A DNA stretch of 64,000 bases from Neobacillus nitrireducens (GTDB lineage: Bacteria; Bacillota; Bacilli; Bacillales; Cytobacillaceae). The first letter of the stretch is position 1, and each line of letters begins with the position of its first letter. The stretch covers positions 2,542,001 through 2,606,000 of the forward strand of contig NZ_CP133262.1 of NCBI RefSeq assembly GCF_030915405.1. The letters run 5' to 3'. The translations under genes and the position numbers were made by a program. Positions 37,501 to 46,215 of this stretch are shown here, piece after piece. The notes under the pieces were generated by a model. It saw only the letters and a program-made list of their open reading frames with translations. It had not been told where the DNA came from and searched no databases.

Positions 37501-37775
37501 CCATAAAGAGCATCGGCTAATTGGTTTTTGACTTCATCTGGCCAGCCGCCCGTAATATTCGCAAACCATACAAGGGCTGTTCCCCAACCATCAAATGGTG
37601 CCTGTTGATAACTTGGGTCTAATTTCACCGTTTCTGCTAGTGTGCTAGATTGAGTTACTTCAGCGGCAGATACCTTGGGTGCTGCTGCAGGTGCGAGCAG
37701 ACTAAGCGTAAGGGCCGTGGCCGAACCACATGTTAAAATCCTTTTAGTCATTTGTTTAAGATTAGCTTTTGCCAT
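34590..37775 (-). CDS. Secreted GH30 glycosidase with lectin and Ig-like modules
   Basis: A 1061-residue extracellular enzyme. Signal peptide 1-37 (SLLAPAAAPKVSA); GH30 catalytic barrel about 45-530 with acid/base Glu244 in SPVNEPNT and nucleophile Glu343 in MSEVDLS; ricin-type beta-trefoil lectin about 540-690 with QxW motifs; two Ig-like (Big_4-type) repeats about 695-835; F5/8-type C (CBM32-like) domain about 845-975; and a C-terminal cadherin-like sandwich. The barrel resembles endo-beta-1,6-galactanases more than GH30 xylanases, so an arabinogalactan or plant-gum substrate is inferred. It begins after AGGGGGA. Regulation by the neighbouring LacI protein is likely. Confidence 0.88.
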   Translation of the reverse strand: MAKANLKQMTKRILTCGSATALTLSLLAPAAAPKVSAAEVTQSSTLAETVKLDPSYQQAPFDGWGTALVWFANITGGWPDEVKNQLADALYGEDGLNFNIARYNIGGGDSPETAPYMRLGGAVPGYWNRPAQFGPPNGNTEGWSEQPNWWDPTNPDHWNWNADANQRWWLSAAKSRGADTFEAFSNSAPYFMTQSGYVSGNWDSNKDNLKSDQYKNFASYLTGVVDHLQKDTGIQFKTLSPVNEPNTNYWGAKGRQEGSHWNPESQAKMINEVKKQLTAKGLDTVVSAMDETNPGKFRANWDAYNTETRNNIGQLNVHTYGTGERIGARDIAKGAHKRLWMSEVDLSVGGQNHEDIKTGLAISERIQADIQQLEPEAWVLWQAVEDEVNMRPENENGNWGLMQVDFAAKDFSKFKIYKNKKYYAVGNYSKFIRPGDQFINSNNKDTLAAIDKNDDSVVVVYTNSSAEQKSVDFDLSGFETVNETATATPYVTSATDNLQKKADIKVKEDTLEAVVPAQSITTFVVSGVSGVNNEAGFINSDDHYKISNQNSGKVLDIIQDGKIVQKSYDRDKASQQWSIQKVTNGNSSKELYKIVDTHSSKVIGVDNGAAVVQSDQNTKSQKWMMSTSGNQQYTFINAANGQLLEVGGASTKEDAGVDVWSANAGKNQTWIIHKAGIVNIEPVNVVVIKKKIAPEMPETVTTIYGDGERVQKAVQWESIDPEQYDRETTFTVNGTVEGTNIPAVAKVTVSKVESVESVQVKTVPGKAPVLPEFAPAKLENGTEGNVRVNWETIDPSKYETLGKFTVKGSIPKSPVKVTAHVQVTKPALQNIALNLPGSGHEFPKASASFTGQYDKATNVNDGDISSVRWTNWDPNSWRAEDWVAIDFGSADTISKLDFHFYDDGGGTRPPASLKLEYWDGTEWKYIEATQLDVMAKKDVTVNFAPVTTSKIRVVMKAIPNTCIAISEIEVFGKGDVTKAEPSIGEDATLESILIDGKPLKDFQPDQLTYDVNDKATKSPVVTAVTNDLFASYQVSEQEDAAVITVKSEDGLQTETYTVKFR

Positions 37776-37846
37776 TTTGCTTCCCCCTATTACTATTTTT
37801 CCTAGAGTGAGACAGTTACGCTAAGGATCACCTCCTAAAAGTTCGG

Positions 37847-37866
37847 TATAGAAACCGGTTTCTATA
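37847..37866. promoter_or_regulatory. LacI-type operator O1 (perfect palindrome)
   Basis: TATAGAAACC-GGTTTCTATA, a perfect 20-base palindrome 72 bases before the GH30 start, with the central CCGG typical of LacI-family sites. Confidence 0.8.
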
Positions 37867-37944
37867 AATTAAAAAAGTTCTTACTCCCTGATTAGCTGAG
37901 CATTTCTCTTTGATCAATTGAAACATGGATCTGCTGTATTTTTT

Positions 37945-37970
37945 CAAAAAAGAAACCGGTTTCTTTTTTG
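37945..37970. promoter_or_regulatory. LacI-type operator O2 (perfect 26-base palindrome)
   Basis: The same GAAACCGGTTTC core flanked by six A and six T and an outer C/G pair. It lies 98 bases from O1, which would allow looping by a tetramer or two dimers. Confidence 0.8.
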
Positions 37971-38149
37971 TCTATGTTTAAAGCGTGTATGTCTGTCAAT
38001 TCTGAATACTTATCTTGTGTTTAATATAAAATCAGCTTTGGATGCTGTCAATATCAAAGGAAATATTCAGTTCATTGGACCTAGACAAAATAGGACTTGA
38101 GACCCAAAAAAAGTAGTTTAGAAGAAATGGAACAATAATACTAGTAAAA

Positions 38150-38184
38150 GAGCCAAAAAGATTATCCTTTGGCTTTATTTTTTT
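38150..38184 (+). terminator. Terminator-like hairpin upstream of the MATE gene
   Basis: AGCCAAA / TTTGGCT stem, then TTTATTTTTTT. No plus-strand gene precedes it. The rest of 37971-38280 holds no recognisable gene. Confidence 0.55.
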
Positions 38185-38289
38185 GTCCCTATATCCAACT
38201 GAAATTTATAGGAATAACCTTTTTATTTCAATTTCCAGTAAATGTAGTTAAAATAGGTTTTATATGATTTTAGTAAAGTAGGAGATAAA

Positions 38290-39660
38290 TTGACTATAGA
38301 GAACAATAAGTACCAAGATCAATCATTGTTTCGCATCACATGGCCTCTTTTTATCGAAATATCGCTTCATATGGGTATGGGAATTGTTGCGACATTAATT
38401 TTAAGCGGATATTCAGACAACGCTGTTGCTGGAGTTGGGGTAGCCAATCAGATTCTTAATATTTTTATTTTAGTCTTTAACGTTACAGCCATCGGAGCGA
38501 CCATCCTCATCGGTCAAAATTTAGGAGCAAACCGATTGGACCGGGCCCGACGCCTTGCAAGGTCTGCCCTGGGAGTAAATTTCTGGGTTGGAATTTTGAT
38601 GACCATCGTTGTGGTTGCGTTTGGCGGTTTATTTTTAAAATTTTATGGACTTAGCGGCGAAGTTTATGATTTTGCTTACACCTTTCTGACCATCATAGGT
38701 CTATCTCTTTTCCTTGAAGCCATCGCCTTAGCATTAAGTTCTGTTTTGCGCAGCTACGGATATACCAGAGAAACCATGGTTGTTACTGTTATCATGAATG
38801 TGATTAGTATCATCGGTTCCTTTATCGCCATTAAAGGATGGTTCGGCCTTCCTGTAACAGGTGTTGCCGGGGTTGCCTATGCCATGTTTGCGGCCCGGAT
38901 TTTTATCATTGCTGCACTTTTTTACTTTGTTTATAAACGACTATCTTTAAAGTTTCATATAAAAGATGTATTTAAAATCAATAAATCGGATGTGAAGGGA
39001 CTTCTTTCTATCGGGGTTCCATCCGCTGGAGAGAACCTTTCCTACCAATTTTCACAAGTAGTAATTACAAGCTTTGTAGCACTTACCGGTGATGCAGCAT
39101 TAGCAGCTCGGGTGTATATTTTAAATATATCGATGATTTGCTTCCTGTTTACCGTTGCCATTGCCCAAGGGACACAGCTCTTGATTGCTCGTTATATTGG
39201 AGCGAAGCAATATGACAGAGCCCTGAATAGGGGTCTTAAGACATTAAAAATTGCAGTGATTGTATCAGCTTCTGTTTCCCTTGCTGTTGCTCTAATTGGT
39301 GAGCCAATCTTAACTATATTTACCACCGATGCTAACATTATTGCTATAGCTCTCCCAGTATTATGGGCAATTGTGTTTATTGAACCCGGCCGTGCCATGA
39401 ATATCGTTCTGATGGGTTCTTTAAAATCAGTAGGTGATGTACGATTCCCTGTTGTCATCGGTATGATTTGCATGTGGGGAATTGCCGTAGTATTTAGTTA
39501 CTTTTTCGGAATTACACTTGGTTTAGGACTATTAGGAATTTGGCTGGCCCAAGGGCTTGATGAATGGGTCCGAGGATGTTTCGCCTTGAAACGCTGGGTC
39601 TCCAAACCTTGGGTAAAGAAGAAGGTTGTCAAACCAAATTTATCGTCAAGCGTGTCTTAG
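38290..39660 (+). CDS. MATE-family efflux transporter
   Basis: A 456-residue multidrug/toxin-extrusion protein with twelve hydrophobic segments in two homologous halves (WPLFIEISLHMGMGIVATLIL; SIGVPSAGENLSYQFSQVVI). It probably exports drugs or metabolites by Na+ or H+ antiport. A TTG start follows GTAGGAGA. It ends at a strong bidirectional terminator shared with the convergent VOC gene. Confidence 0.9.
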   Translation: MTIENNKYQDQSLFRITWPLFIEISLHMGMGIVATLILSGYSDNAVAGVGVANQILNIFILVFNVTAIGATILIGQNLGANRLDRARRLARSALGVNFWVGILMTIVVVAFGGLFLKFYGLSGEVYDFAYTFLTIIGLSLFLEAIALALSSVLRSYGYTRETMVVTVIMNVISIIGSFIAIKGWFGLPVTGVAGVAYAMFAARIFIIAALFYFVYKRLSLKFHIKDVFKINKSDVKGLLSIGVPSAGENLSYQFSQVVITSFVALTGDAALAARVYILNISMICFLFTVAIAQGTQLLIARYIGAKQYDRALNRGLKTLKIAVIVSASVSLAVALIGEPILTIFTTDANIIAIALPVLWAIVFIEPGRAMNIVLMGSLKSVGDVRFPVVIGMICMWGIAVVFSYFFGITLGLGLLGIWLAQGLDEWVRGCFALKRWVSKPWVKKKVVKPNLSSSVS

Positions 39661-39689
39661 TTATCAATGGCAGTATTTTTATGAATGTA

Positions 39690-39747
39690 AAAAGAGCCAA
39701 AATACGCAAGTTGTGCATAAAAACTTGCATATTTTAGGCTCTTTTAT
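39690..39747. terminator. Bidirectional terminator between MATE and VOC genes
   Basis: Long stem AAAGAGCC..GCAAGTT / AACTTGC..GGCTCTTTT, with T runs readable on both strands. Confidence 0.85.
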
Positions 39748-39804
39748 ATTAATCCTTATTGTCTTATCTCACCCATTAGCTTAATAGAAAAAGACTACAA
39801 CCCA

Positions 39805-40155
39805 CTATTTCTCCCAAAGCTCAATCAGTCGGCCTTCAGGATCTTTAATCCAAATAAACTTTCCAAATTCACTATTCTCTTCTTTCTTTACAAGAGATAC
39901 ACCCATTTGTTCAAGATGCTTAATAGTCTCGTTCATATTAAATACTTCGAAATTTAACATCACTTGTTGTTCTATTGGAAAATAATTGTTATCCTCGGTA
40001 AAGAGAGAAAAGATCGTCTCATTACCTGATTGGGGTTTAATCATAGTCATATTCCAATCATTTATTTCAATCTTCAACACTTCATTGTACCATTTTTTTA
40101 CAGCTTCGAGATTCTTAGTTCTCCAAAATATTCCTCCGACACCTTTTATCATCAT
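39805..40155 (-). CDS. VOC-family (glyoxalase-like) protein
   Basis: A 116-residue single-domain protein of the vicinal oxygen chelate fold: GVGGIFWRTKNLEAVKKWYN at the start, NFEVFNMNETIKHLEQMGV in the middle and IKDPEGRLIELWE at the end with the last metal-ligand glutamate. The function may be small-molecule resistance or an isomerase; sequence alone does not decide. Confidence 0.85.
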   Translation of the reverse strand: MMIKGVGGIFWRTKNLEAVKKWYNEVLKIEINDWNMTMIKPQSGNETIFSLFTEDNNYFPIEQQVMLNFEVFNMNETIKHLEQMGVSLVKKEENSEFGKFIWIKDPEGRLIELWEK

Positions 40156-40297
40156 ATCTAACCCCTGTCTTCTTTAATTTTTTAGTTTTTCAATTATTGT
40201 TAAGTTCCTTCTTCAACCAACCTGCCACGTTAGAGCAGTAAGCATCAGTTTTTTGTTTTCAATTATCTCCCGCCTTTGCTTTGCATAAACGCATAAC

Positions 40298-41473
40298 TTA
40301 AAAGAAGTCAATAAATGATGATTTCAGTACCGGGACCTTTTTTTCAAAAAGTTCAATTTCAGGCTTGGATCCTTTCAGGTAGCCCATTTCATAAAGCTCC
40401 ATCGGCCTTTTGTAACCAAATAGAATTGCGGAAAGGGAATTGATATTTAAGCGAATCCCTTTTTTAGGAGGATGAACACACTGACCTCCGGCTTTTTCTT
40501 TAAACACCTTTATTTCTCCCTTACCAAGTAAATAGCTCCCATTATTCCAAGGTGCATGCGAATCTTCAAGATGCAGGAATAGAGGCTCATTTTCATGTAG
40601 AAACGGAAATCTCCGCAGACAATCCTCCGCATCGACGACCCTTGCCATAAAATAAGGGTGTAGCTCTATTTTCACGTTGGGCTGCTGCAGAAAATAAGGG
40701 AAAGGATCTTGACTGGCAAGATGAATCGTTACGGTACCGACCATGGAATCATGCTGGCAAATGAAATTCCACAGACCAACTCTCGCTTCATGGTCAAGAG
40801 CAACCAGCTCCTGCACCTCCATTTTACTGTCCTTCACATGGTAAAGCATATAGCCCATAGCCTCTTTGTTGGGTTGATAATAGACTGCCATCTGCGAATC
40901 TTTATCATAAACATGTTGTTTCCACCAATAGGTCTCACGTTTTAACATCCCTGTAAATTGAGCGGAATATTGTTGATAAACTTTTTCGATATCTTCATTA
41001 TGAGTCTCTCTTGAAAATCTTCTTATGAAACCTTGCTGGGGTTCGAGGAACCTTAAGTTCATTTTTTCAATCGTGACTTTTTTCGTTTCATTTAAGATCT
41101 CCCATCCATATTTTCGATAAAAGGAAATATCAAACGGGTGTAAAAGTGAGACAATCTGATCATTATTTCGCATATGTTCTAAGGAATCAATCATGAGTGT
41201 GTTTATATAACCGTTTCGTCTATATTCCGGGTATGTAGCAACTCCTGCGATACCGCCCATTTTCCATTCCGCATCTTTCATGAAAATACTAAGTGGGTAA
41301 ATATGCAGTTTGGCAGCGAGTATGTCCTCGTCCCATATCCCTAAAACTTTATGGTTTCGCAATCGTTCTAATCTCGCTGGTATCTCTGATTCCGGAACCT
41401 TATATTGAAACGCATACTCAGAAAGTTTCAGTGATTCTATGTAATCCTTATCTGTCAGTTCTCTAACCAGCAT
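40298..41473 (-). CDS. Eis-like GNAT N-acetyltransferase
   Basis: About 391 residues with two tandem acetyltransferase-like domains and a C-terminal sterol-carrier-like domain, as in Eis. The acetyl-CoA loop is GGIAGVATYPEYRRNGYI, followed by PFDISFYRKYGWE. The family modifies amine substrates such as aminoglycosides or protein lysines. The ATG at 41473 follows GGGAGG. It lies 39 bases behind a lipoprotein gene and is likely co-transcribed. Confidence 0.88.
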   Translation of the reverse strand: MLVRELTDKDYIESLKLSEYAFQYKVPESEIPARLERLRNHKVLGIWDEDILAAKLHIYPLSIFMKDAEWKMGGIAGVATYPEYRRNGYINTLMIDSLEHMRNNDQIVSLLHPFDISFYRKYGWEILNETKKVTIEKMNLRFLEPQQGFIRRFSRETHNEDIEKVYQQYSAQFTGMLKRETYWWKQHVYDKDSQMAVYYQPNKEAMGYMLYHVKDSKMEVQELVALDHEARVGLWNFICQHDSMVGTVTIHLASQDPFPYFLQQPNVKIELHPYFMARVVDAEDCLRRFPFLHENEPLFLHLEDSHAPWNNGSYLLGKGEIKVFKEKAGGQCVHPPKKGIRLNINSLSAILFGYKRPMELYEMGYLKGSKPEIELFEKKVPVLKSSFIDFF

Positions 41474-41512
41474 AAAGCTCCCTCCCCTTTTCACGACCTG
41501 TAAATAATTAAA

Positions 41513-42001
41513 TTAACTTATCCAAGTCTCTTTCGACTCTTTCAATTGCCAAGTACCATCTGTGTAGTGGACCGTACCTTCCATACCAATTGCACCTAAT
41601 CCTGATCGATATTTAGAACCTTCAAAGAAAACATTATGATTCCATTTAAAATCAATTTTCTCAATCCTAAGAAGGACACCAGTCAAAGACATTTTATCGG
41701 GATCGTAGAATCCTTTTTCTTTCAGTTCCTCAAAAGTGACATCCATTACATCCACTTTATATTTATCTTTGAAAAAGATAAGTATATCTTTTTTATCCTT
41801 TTCACTTAATCCATCGTCGAAATTGCTCATATCAATCGCAATGAATTTCATATCACTACTCAACGCCTCGTCCTTTTCCATGATGGTGTCTAACGCAACG
41901 CTATAAATTTCACCTAAATGCTCCTTCGGGTCTACTCCAATGTTACAAGCCGTGAGAAAGAGCGAGAGAATCAATAAAATGGTCCCAAGTTTAATTTTCA
42001 A
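41513..42001 (-). CDS. Lipoprotein of unknown function
   Basis: 162 residues with a lipoprotein signal (LGTILLILSLFLTAC, lipobox LTAC, Cys19), so it is anchored outside the membrane. The body is an alpha/beta domain (MKFIAIDMSNFDDGLSEKDK). I recognise no function. It is the first gene of a two-gene leftward set with the Eis-like gene. Confidence 0.8.
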   Translation of the reverse strand: MKIKLGTILLILSLFLTACNIGVDPKEHLGEIYSVALDTIMEKDEALSSDMKFIAIDMSNFDDGLSEKDKKDILIFFKDKYKVDVMDVTFEELKEKGFYDPDKMSLTGVLLRIEKIDFKWNHNVFFEGSKYRSGLGAIGMEGTVHYTDGTWQLKESKETWIS

Positions 42002-42136
42002 TCTTTTGCCCCCCTTTTAATAAGAGACGAAACATATTTCCAAAGGTTCCAAAGGAAGGAGTTATTTAAACAACGTACTTGTTCACAAAAAACCGAATGG
42101 GTCCTTATGTCAGACGTCTTTTTAGATCTAAAATAG

Positions 42137-42295
42137 TTACTTACTACTATCTTTATTTTGCAAAAGCGAGATTATTTGTTTGTTTTGCTCCACTTGAATT
42201 TCACTATTTTTTTTAATTTGATAAACCCATCTAACAACAAATGCTAGGATGATTAGTGGCAAAAAGGTGATTAAAGGAATAAAAGAATTCATCAT
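42137..42295 (-). CDS. Small membrane protein (52 residues), copy 1
   Basis: Starts MMNSFIPLITFLPLIILAFV, a single hydrophobic helix, followed by a charged tail (YQIKKNSEIQVEQNKQ). A good GGAGGGG site precedes the ATG. A second, near-identical copy at 47568 has lost its start. Function unknown; conserved duplication supports that it is a real gene. Confidence 0.75.
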   Translation of the reverse strand: MMNSFIPLITFLPLIILAFVVRWVYQIKKNSEIQVEQNKQIISLLQNKDSSK

Positions 42296-42595
42296 AAAAG
42301 ACCCCTCCAGTTTTCTACTATTCTACTATTATTAGATCAACTATTTTTAAACCAACTCAATAATCGTTGAAACCTCTATTAGCATAAATTTTCCAAATGT
42401 TATCTCAATTATAACAAAAACCTCCAGACTTAATAAGAAAGGTATTTCTATCCTATAAAAAATTCTAATTTTATTTTCACTAAGTTATATCGTCTTTATG
42501 TCGTTACTAGGATATTTTAACTGGGCTACTTAGTATAAGAATAATGATAATAAGAAGGAACGAGGGAATTATAAGAAGAAAATAAGGAGTCCCTA

Positions 42596-42676
42596 ATGAT
42601 TATAAGTCCTTCCGATCAGGCAAGTCCGATCATTAAAGGGTTAATTAGGGGTGACAGAATTTCTAGCCGAATGTGA
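42596..42676 (+). CDS. Possible 26-residue peptide upstream of the GH18 gene
   Basis: AAGGAG lies 6 bases before an ATG that opens MIISPSDQASPIIKGLIRGD and stops at 42676. The ribosome binding site is good, but nothing else supports it. It could be a leader peptide. The rest of 42296-42712 holds no gene I can support. Confidence 0.35.
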   Translation: MIISPSDQASPIIKGLIRGDRISSRM

Positions 42677-42712
42677 TACGTAAGAAATATACAAATTAGA
42701 AGAAGGTGTATT

Positions 42713-43819
42713 ATGGCGAAAAATTGTTACCGGTCATTCACCATCATTTCTTTAAGCATGGCATTATTACTAATGACATCCTGTAGTCAGTCACAAGCAA
42801 AAGAGGAATACAATAAGACTAAAACTCCTCGTGAAGTTTTAGGTTTCTACACAGAAAAGGAAGGATCGTATCCAGGATCTCAACCTACAGTTAACTCTCA
42901 TTTCAACAGTTTAAGCATCATAGCACCCTTTTGGTATAAGCTTGATGATAAACGCCCGGGCAGTCTTATTGATTCCGTTAGAGCAGATCATAAGATTGAG
43001 GTTATTCAAAGTGCTCATAAAAAACATCTGAAGGTATATATGGTTGTACATAATCTCTTTTATGAAACCGTCGAGAAGGGCAAGCAGGTAGCGAGTAATG
43101 TACTCAATAACAATAACAACCGCAATGTTTTCATTCAGAACTTACGCAATGAAATGAATCAGTTTAAATTTGACGGTATTAATATTGACATGGAAAATTT
43201 GCATTTGACTGACCGAGATTCCTTTAGTCAGCTGATAAAAAAATTGTCAAATGCACTGCATCGTGATGGAAAGGTAGTTACGGTTTCAGTCCCGGCAAAC
43301 ACAGGTGATTCCCGTGCTAATCCCTGGTCTCCGTGGTTTGATTATGAAAAGCTTGGTCTATATTCAGATGGGTTAATGATTATGACATACGATGAACACA
43401 ACCCAAGAACAAAACCCGGGTCAACTGCATCAGTTAATTGGACAGAAGCAACGATTCGTTATGCTTTGAAACATAAAGTACCACCATCAAAAATTTTACT
43501 CGGTATCGCTGGTTATGGATGGGACTGGGATACAACAGCAGGCAAAGCCAAATATAGCTCCTATGAAGAGTTAATTGGTCAGAAAACAAAATATAAGGCG
43601 AAAGTTCTATGGGACTCCCATTCGCAAACACCTCATTTCAGTTACGTAGATGAAGATCATCATAGCCATCAGGCTTGGTTTGAGGAAAGCCATAGTCTGC
43701 AGTTTAAGCTAAACATAGTAGAAAAATATAATTTACGGGGAATCGGGATCTGGCGGCTCGGTTTGGAGGACCCAAAGTACTGGAAGACTATACCCGAGAA
43801 AATAAAAGTTAAAAAGTAA
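42713..43819 (+). CDS. GH18 glycosidase lipoprotein
   Basis: 368 residues with a lipoprotein-type signal (LSMALLLMTSC, Cys24) and a GH18 barrel: FDGINIDMEN with the catalytic Glu, LMIMTYDEHN, and the C-terminal GIGIWRLGLEDPKYW. This YaaH/SleL-type GH18 group usually acts on peptidoglycan or spore cortex N-acetylglucosamine rather than chitin. A LysM domain is absent. It may be expressed in sporulation, but I see no clear sporulation promoter. Confidence 0.85.
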   Translation: MAKNCYRSFTIISLSMALLLMTSCSQSQAKEEYNKTKTPREVLGFYTEKEGSYPGSQPTVNSHFNSLSIIAPFWYKLDDKRPGSLIDSVRADHKIEVIQSAHKKHLKVYMVVHNLFYETVEKGKQVASNVLNNNNNRNVFIQNLRNEMNQFKFDGINIDMENLHLTDRDSFSQLIKKLSNALHRDGKVVTVSVPANTGDSRANPWSPWFDYEKLGLYSDGLMIMTYDEHNPRTKPGSTASVNWTEATIRYALKHKVPPSKILLGIAGYGWDWDTTAGKAKYSSYEELIGQKTKYKAKVLWDSHSQTPHFSYVDEDHHSHQAWFEESHSLQFKLNIVEKYNLRGIGIWRLGLEDPKYWKTIPEKIKVKK

Positions 43820-43932
43820 TGGAATGATCCCCCAAATCCTGTTGGGATGACTGCAGAGATCCCTTTTTACAAAGGATGAACACTTATTCTTAATCCACGA
43901 AAGAGCAGGATAATTGAACAAAGATACACAAA

Positions 43933-43963
43933 AACCCTAGCTTTTTAGGCTAGGTTATTTTTG
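43933..43963. terminator. Terminator between the GH18 and LysE genes
   Basis: ACCCTAGC-TTTTTA-GGCTAGGT with T-rich flank; readable for both converging genes. Confidence 0.65.
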
Positions 43964-44001
43964 TATCGGCAATTCCCCAAAAAATCATAACAACACTTCA
44001 A

Positions 44002-44637
44002 CTAGTTATGAACCTTTTCTAGTGCTAGTTTTATACCAAAACCAATCAGGATTGTACCTGTGATTCCTTCAATGATTTTTTTTGTTTTTGGCCTTTTCAT
44101 AAAAGCACTGATACGATTAATTAAGGAGACATAAAGTAAAAACCACACGGCAGTCAATATAATATAAGTGCTGCCCATTATGAGGAATGGAAAAAACGTA
44201 TTACTTCCAGATTCCACGAACTGAGGCAAAAAGGTTAAGAAAAAGACAGCAACTTTTGGATTTAATAAATTAGTAAAGAAACCTTGTTTAAAACAAGATG
44301 TGTTTTTAAGTTGTCTTTTTGTGTCCACTTCAACACTAGCTGTTGTTTCATCATTCTTTTTCAAAGACCACAATGCTTTAATACCAAGATAAAGCAAGTA
44401 AACAGCACCAACGTATTTCAAGACAGAAAACAATAATGCTGATTTCATTATGATTGCTGAAAGTCCTAATGTTGCAGCAGAAGTATGGATACAAAGGGCA
44501 CAACAAGTACCTAAAGCTGCTTTAAAGCCGCCCGATTTCCCCACTGAAATAGTATTTTTTGTAACAATTGCCGTATCTGGACCAGGTAAAATAATTAAAA
44601 AAACACACAACATGACAAACGCATAAAAGTTTACCAT
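44002..44637 (-). CDS. LysE-family amino-acid exporter
   Basis: A 211-residue membrane protein with five to six hydrophobic segments. FLIILPGPDTAIVTKNTISVG is the LysE/RhtB signature, and FKQGFFTNLLNPKVAVFFLTFLPQFV is the conserved central block. It probably exports an amino acid or a derivative, driven by the proton gradient. Monocistronic, convergent with the GH18 gene. Confidence 0.92.
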   Translation of the reverse strand: MVNFYAFVMLCVFLIILPGPDTAIVTKNTISVGKSGGFKAALGTCCALCIHTSAATLGLSAIIMKSALLFSVLKYVGAVYLLYLGIKALWSLKKNDETTASVEVDTKRQLKNTSCFKQGFFTNLLNPKVAVFFLTFLPQFVESGSNTFFPFLIMGSTYIILTAVWFLLYVSLINRISAFMKRPKTKKIIEGITGTILIGFGIKLALEKVHN

Positions 44638-44912
44638 TTTACTTCTCCTTTCGGAATATTACATAGTAAGAATTCTTACACATTATTATATAGTAGTTCA
44701 ATATTTGTTTGAACATTTAATTTTTTCGATTAATTCCCGTTAAACTATCAGGATAATTGAAAAAGCTTGGTTAGTTTACTCAAGCATCACGGGTCAGGAC
44801 CTTTTTTAGTAAGAGTGTCTCAAGAATTGGAAAAGTTACTCTTTCAGATAAAAATACTTTTCTTACTAGTTACTGAGAATTCAGTACATCCTACTAGTAG
44901 GAGGGATTAATA

Positions 44913-46127
44913 ATGATATTTCGAGTTTTACTACTTTTCATTCTTATAGGTGTTCCTTCAACAACGATGGTACATGCGGAAGGGCCACTCACAGCTGCAT
45001 TTATTCGAGACCATCAGCTATGGATCAAAAAGGGAGATAAAGAAATACAACTCACCAAAAATCGTTATGTGAATTCTCCAAAATGGTCCTATGATCGCCG
45101 GTTTATTGCTTATATTGATGGCGATAAAAAAGGAGAAAAATCAAATTTATTCATTTACGATACCAAAGAAAAAGAAAACTACCAGCCTTATGTAAGGGTG
45201 GAAACATCGAACTTTAAATGGTCCCCGATCAAAAATCAATTGGCCTACAATGATCAAGGTTTATTAAACGTTACGAAAGTAGAGAATGGTCGCCCGCAAG
45301 GATTTGAAAATGTCTCACTTGGGGTTGGTGATTTTGAATGGTTTCCTAATGGGAAAGAATTTATCGCCTCCTCCCCATCCAGTTTACGTCCTACTGGTTG
45401 GGGACCCATCCCGCTTTATAGAATTCCAGTCGATGCCAATCTAGCTACAGATAAAATGAAACTTTTTTACACCATTCAAACAAAGGAGCCTGATTTGTTT
45501 GCAATCTCTGCTGATTATTTTAAATGGAGTTTTGATGGGAAGTGGGTGAGTTTCTTAGCCATGCCAACAGCTTCTTTGTCAAATGATAGTAATACCTTAT
45601 GTGTTTTGTCCGCACAGGGAGAGCGATTTCAATCCATAGGAAAAATGCTTTGGTACCAAGACTGGATGAAATGGGCTCTCTCCGCTAATCAACTAGCCTA
45701 TATTTCAGGAGAAGGAAGATTTTTCGTTGAAAACAAGAAAACCATGATTGCGGACATGCCAACAGCTAAGCAACAAAAGGAATATACACCGAAAGGATAT
45801 GTGGATCTTGATTTGGAATGGTTCTCACCGGATCAAGTGATTGTGGCTCGTGCAAGCGAGAATAAAAAGTGGAAGGAAGGGTCTGTTCCAACGATGTTTA
45901 CAGCACTTTATGCGATCAATATTAAAACAGAAGATCAAAATCAAATCTCTTTTCCAAAGAAAAATGAACTTGATGAAGATCCACAAGTTATTGGTTCTCA
46001 TCTTACTTGGCTTCGAAAAAAAGTAAAGGATCATCAAGGTGATGTATGGGTGAAGGATGGGTTAAGTGGTCAAGAGCGGATTTGGCTTAAGAATGTTGAT
46101 TCAGCTCCTGTGTTTTTTTTCAAATAG
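44913..46127 (+). CDS. Secreted TolB-like beta-propeller protein
   Basis: 404 residues with a signal peptide (FRVLLLFILIGVPSTTMVHA). The body has repeats of the WSYDRRFIAYIDGD / WSPIKNQLAYN / WSFDGKWVSFLAM type, i.e. WD40/PD40-like blades. It is exported across the membrane and probably binds a ligand or protein; there are no catalytic signs. GTAGGAGG precedes the start. No neighbour suggests a pathway. Confidence 0.78.
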   Translation: MIFRVLLLFILIGVPSTTMVHAEGPLTAAFIRDHQLWIKKGDKEIQLTKNRYVNSPKWSYDRRFIAYIDGDKKGEKSNLFIYDTKEKENYQPYVRVETSNFKWSPIKNQLAYNDQGLLNVTKVENGRPQGFENVSLGVGDFEWFPNGKEFIASSPSSLRPTGWGPIPLYRIPVDANLATDKMKLFYTIQTKEPDLFAISADYFKWSFDGKWVSFLAMPTASLSNDSNTLCVLSAQGERFQSIGKMLWYQDWMKWALSANQLAYISGEGRFFVENKKTMIADMPTAKQQKEYTPKGYVDLDLEWFSPDQVIVARASENKKWKEGSVPTMFTALYAINIKTEDQNQISFPKKNELDEDPQVIGSHLTWLRKKVKDHQGDVWVKDGLSGQERIWLKNVDSAPVFFFK

Positions 46128-46215
46128 GTATTTATATTTGGCCATGTAAAAAGCCTTTAAACTGTTCAAGTAATTATTAAAACTTGCTTGCATTGTTTAT
46201 GTTTTTTAGATCAAC

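Noticed and set aside
37826..37838. Plus-strand match to the 16S rRNA 3' end (GGATCACCTCC)
   Set aside because: Only about 12 bases; no rRNA sequence around it.
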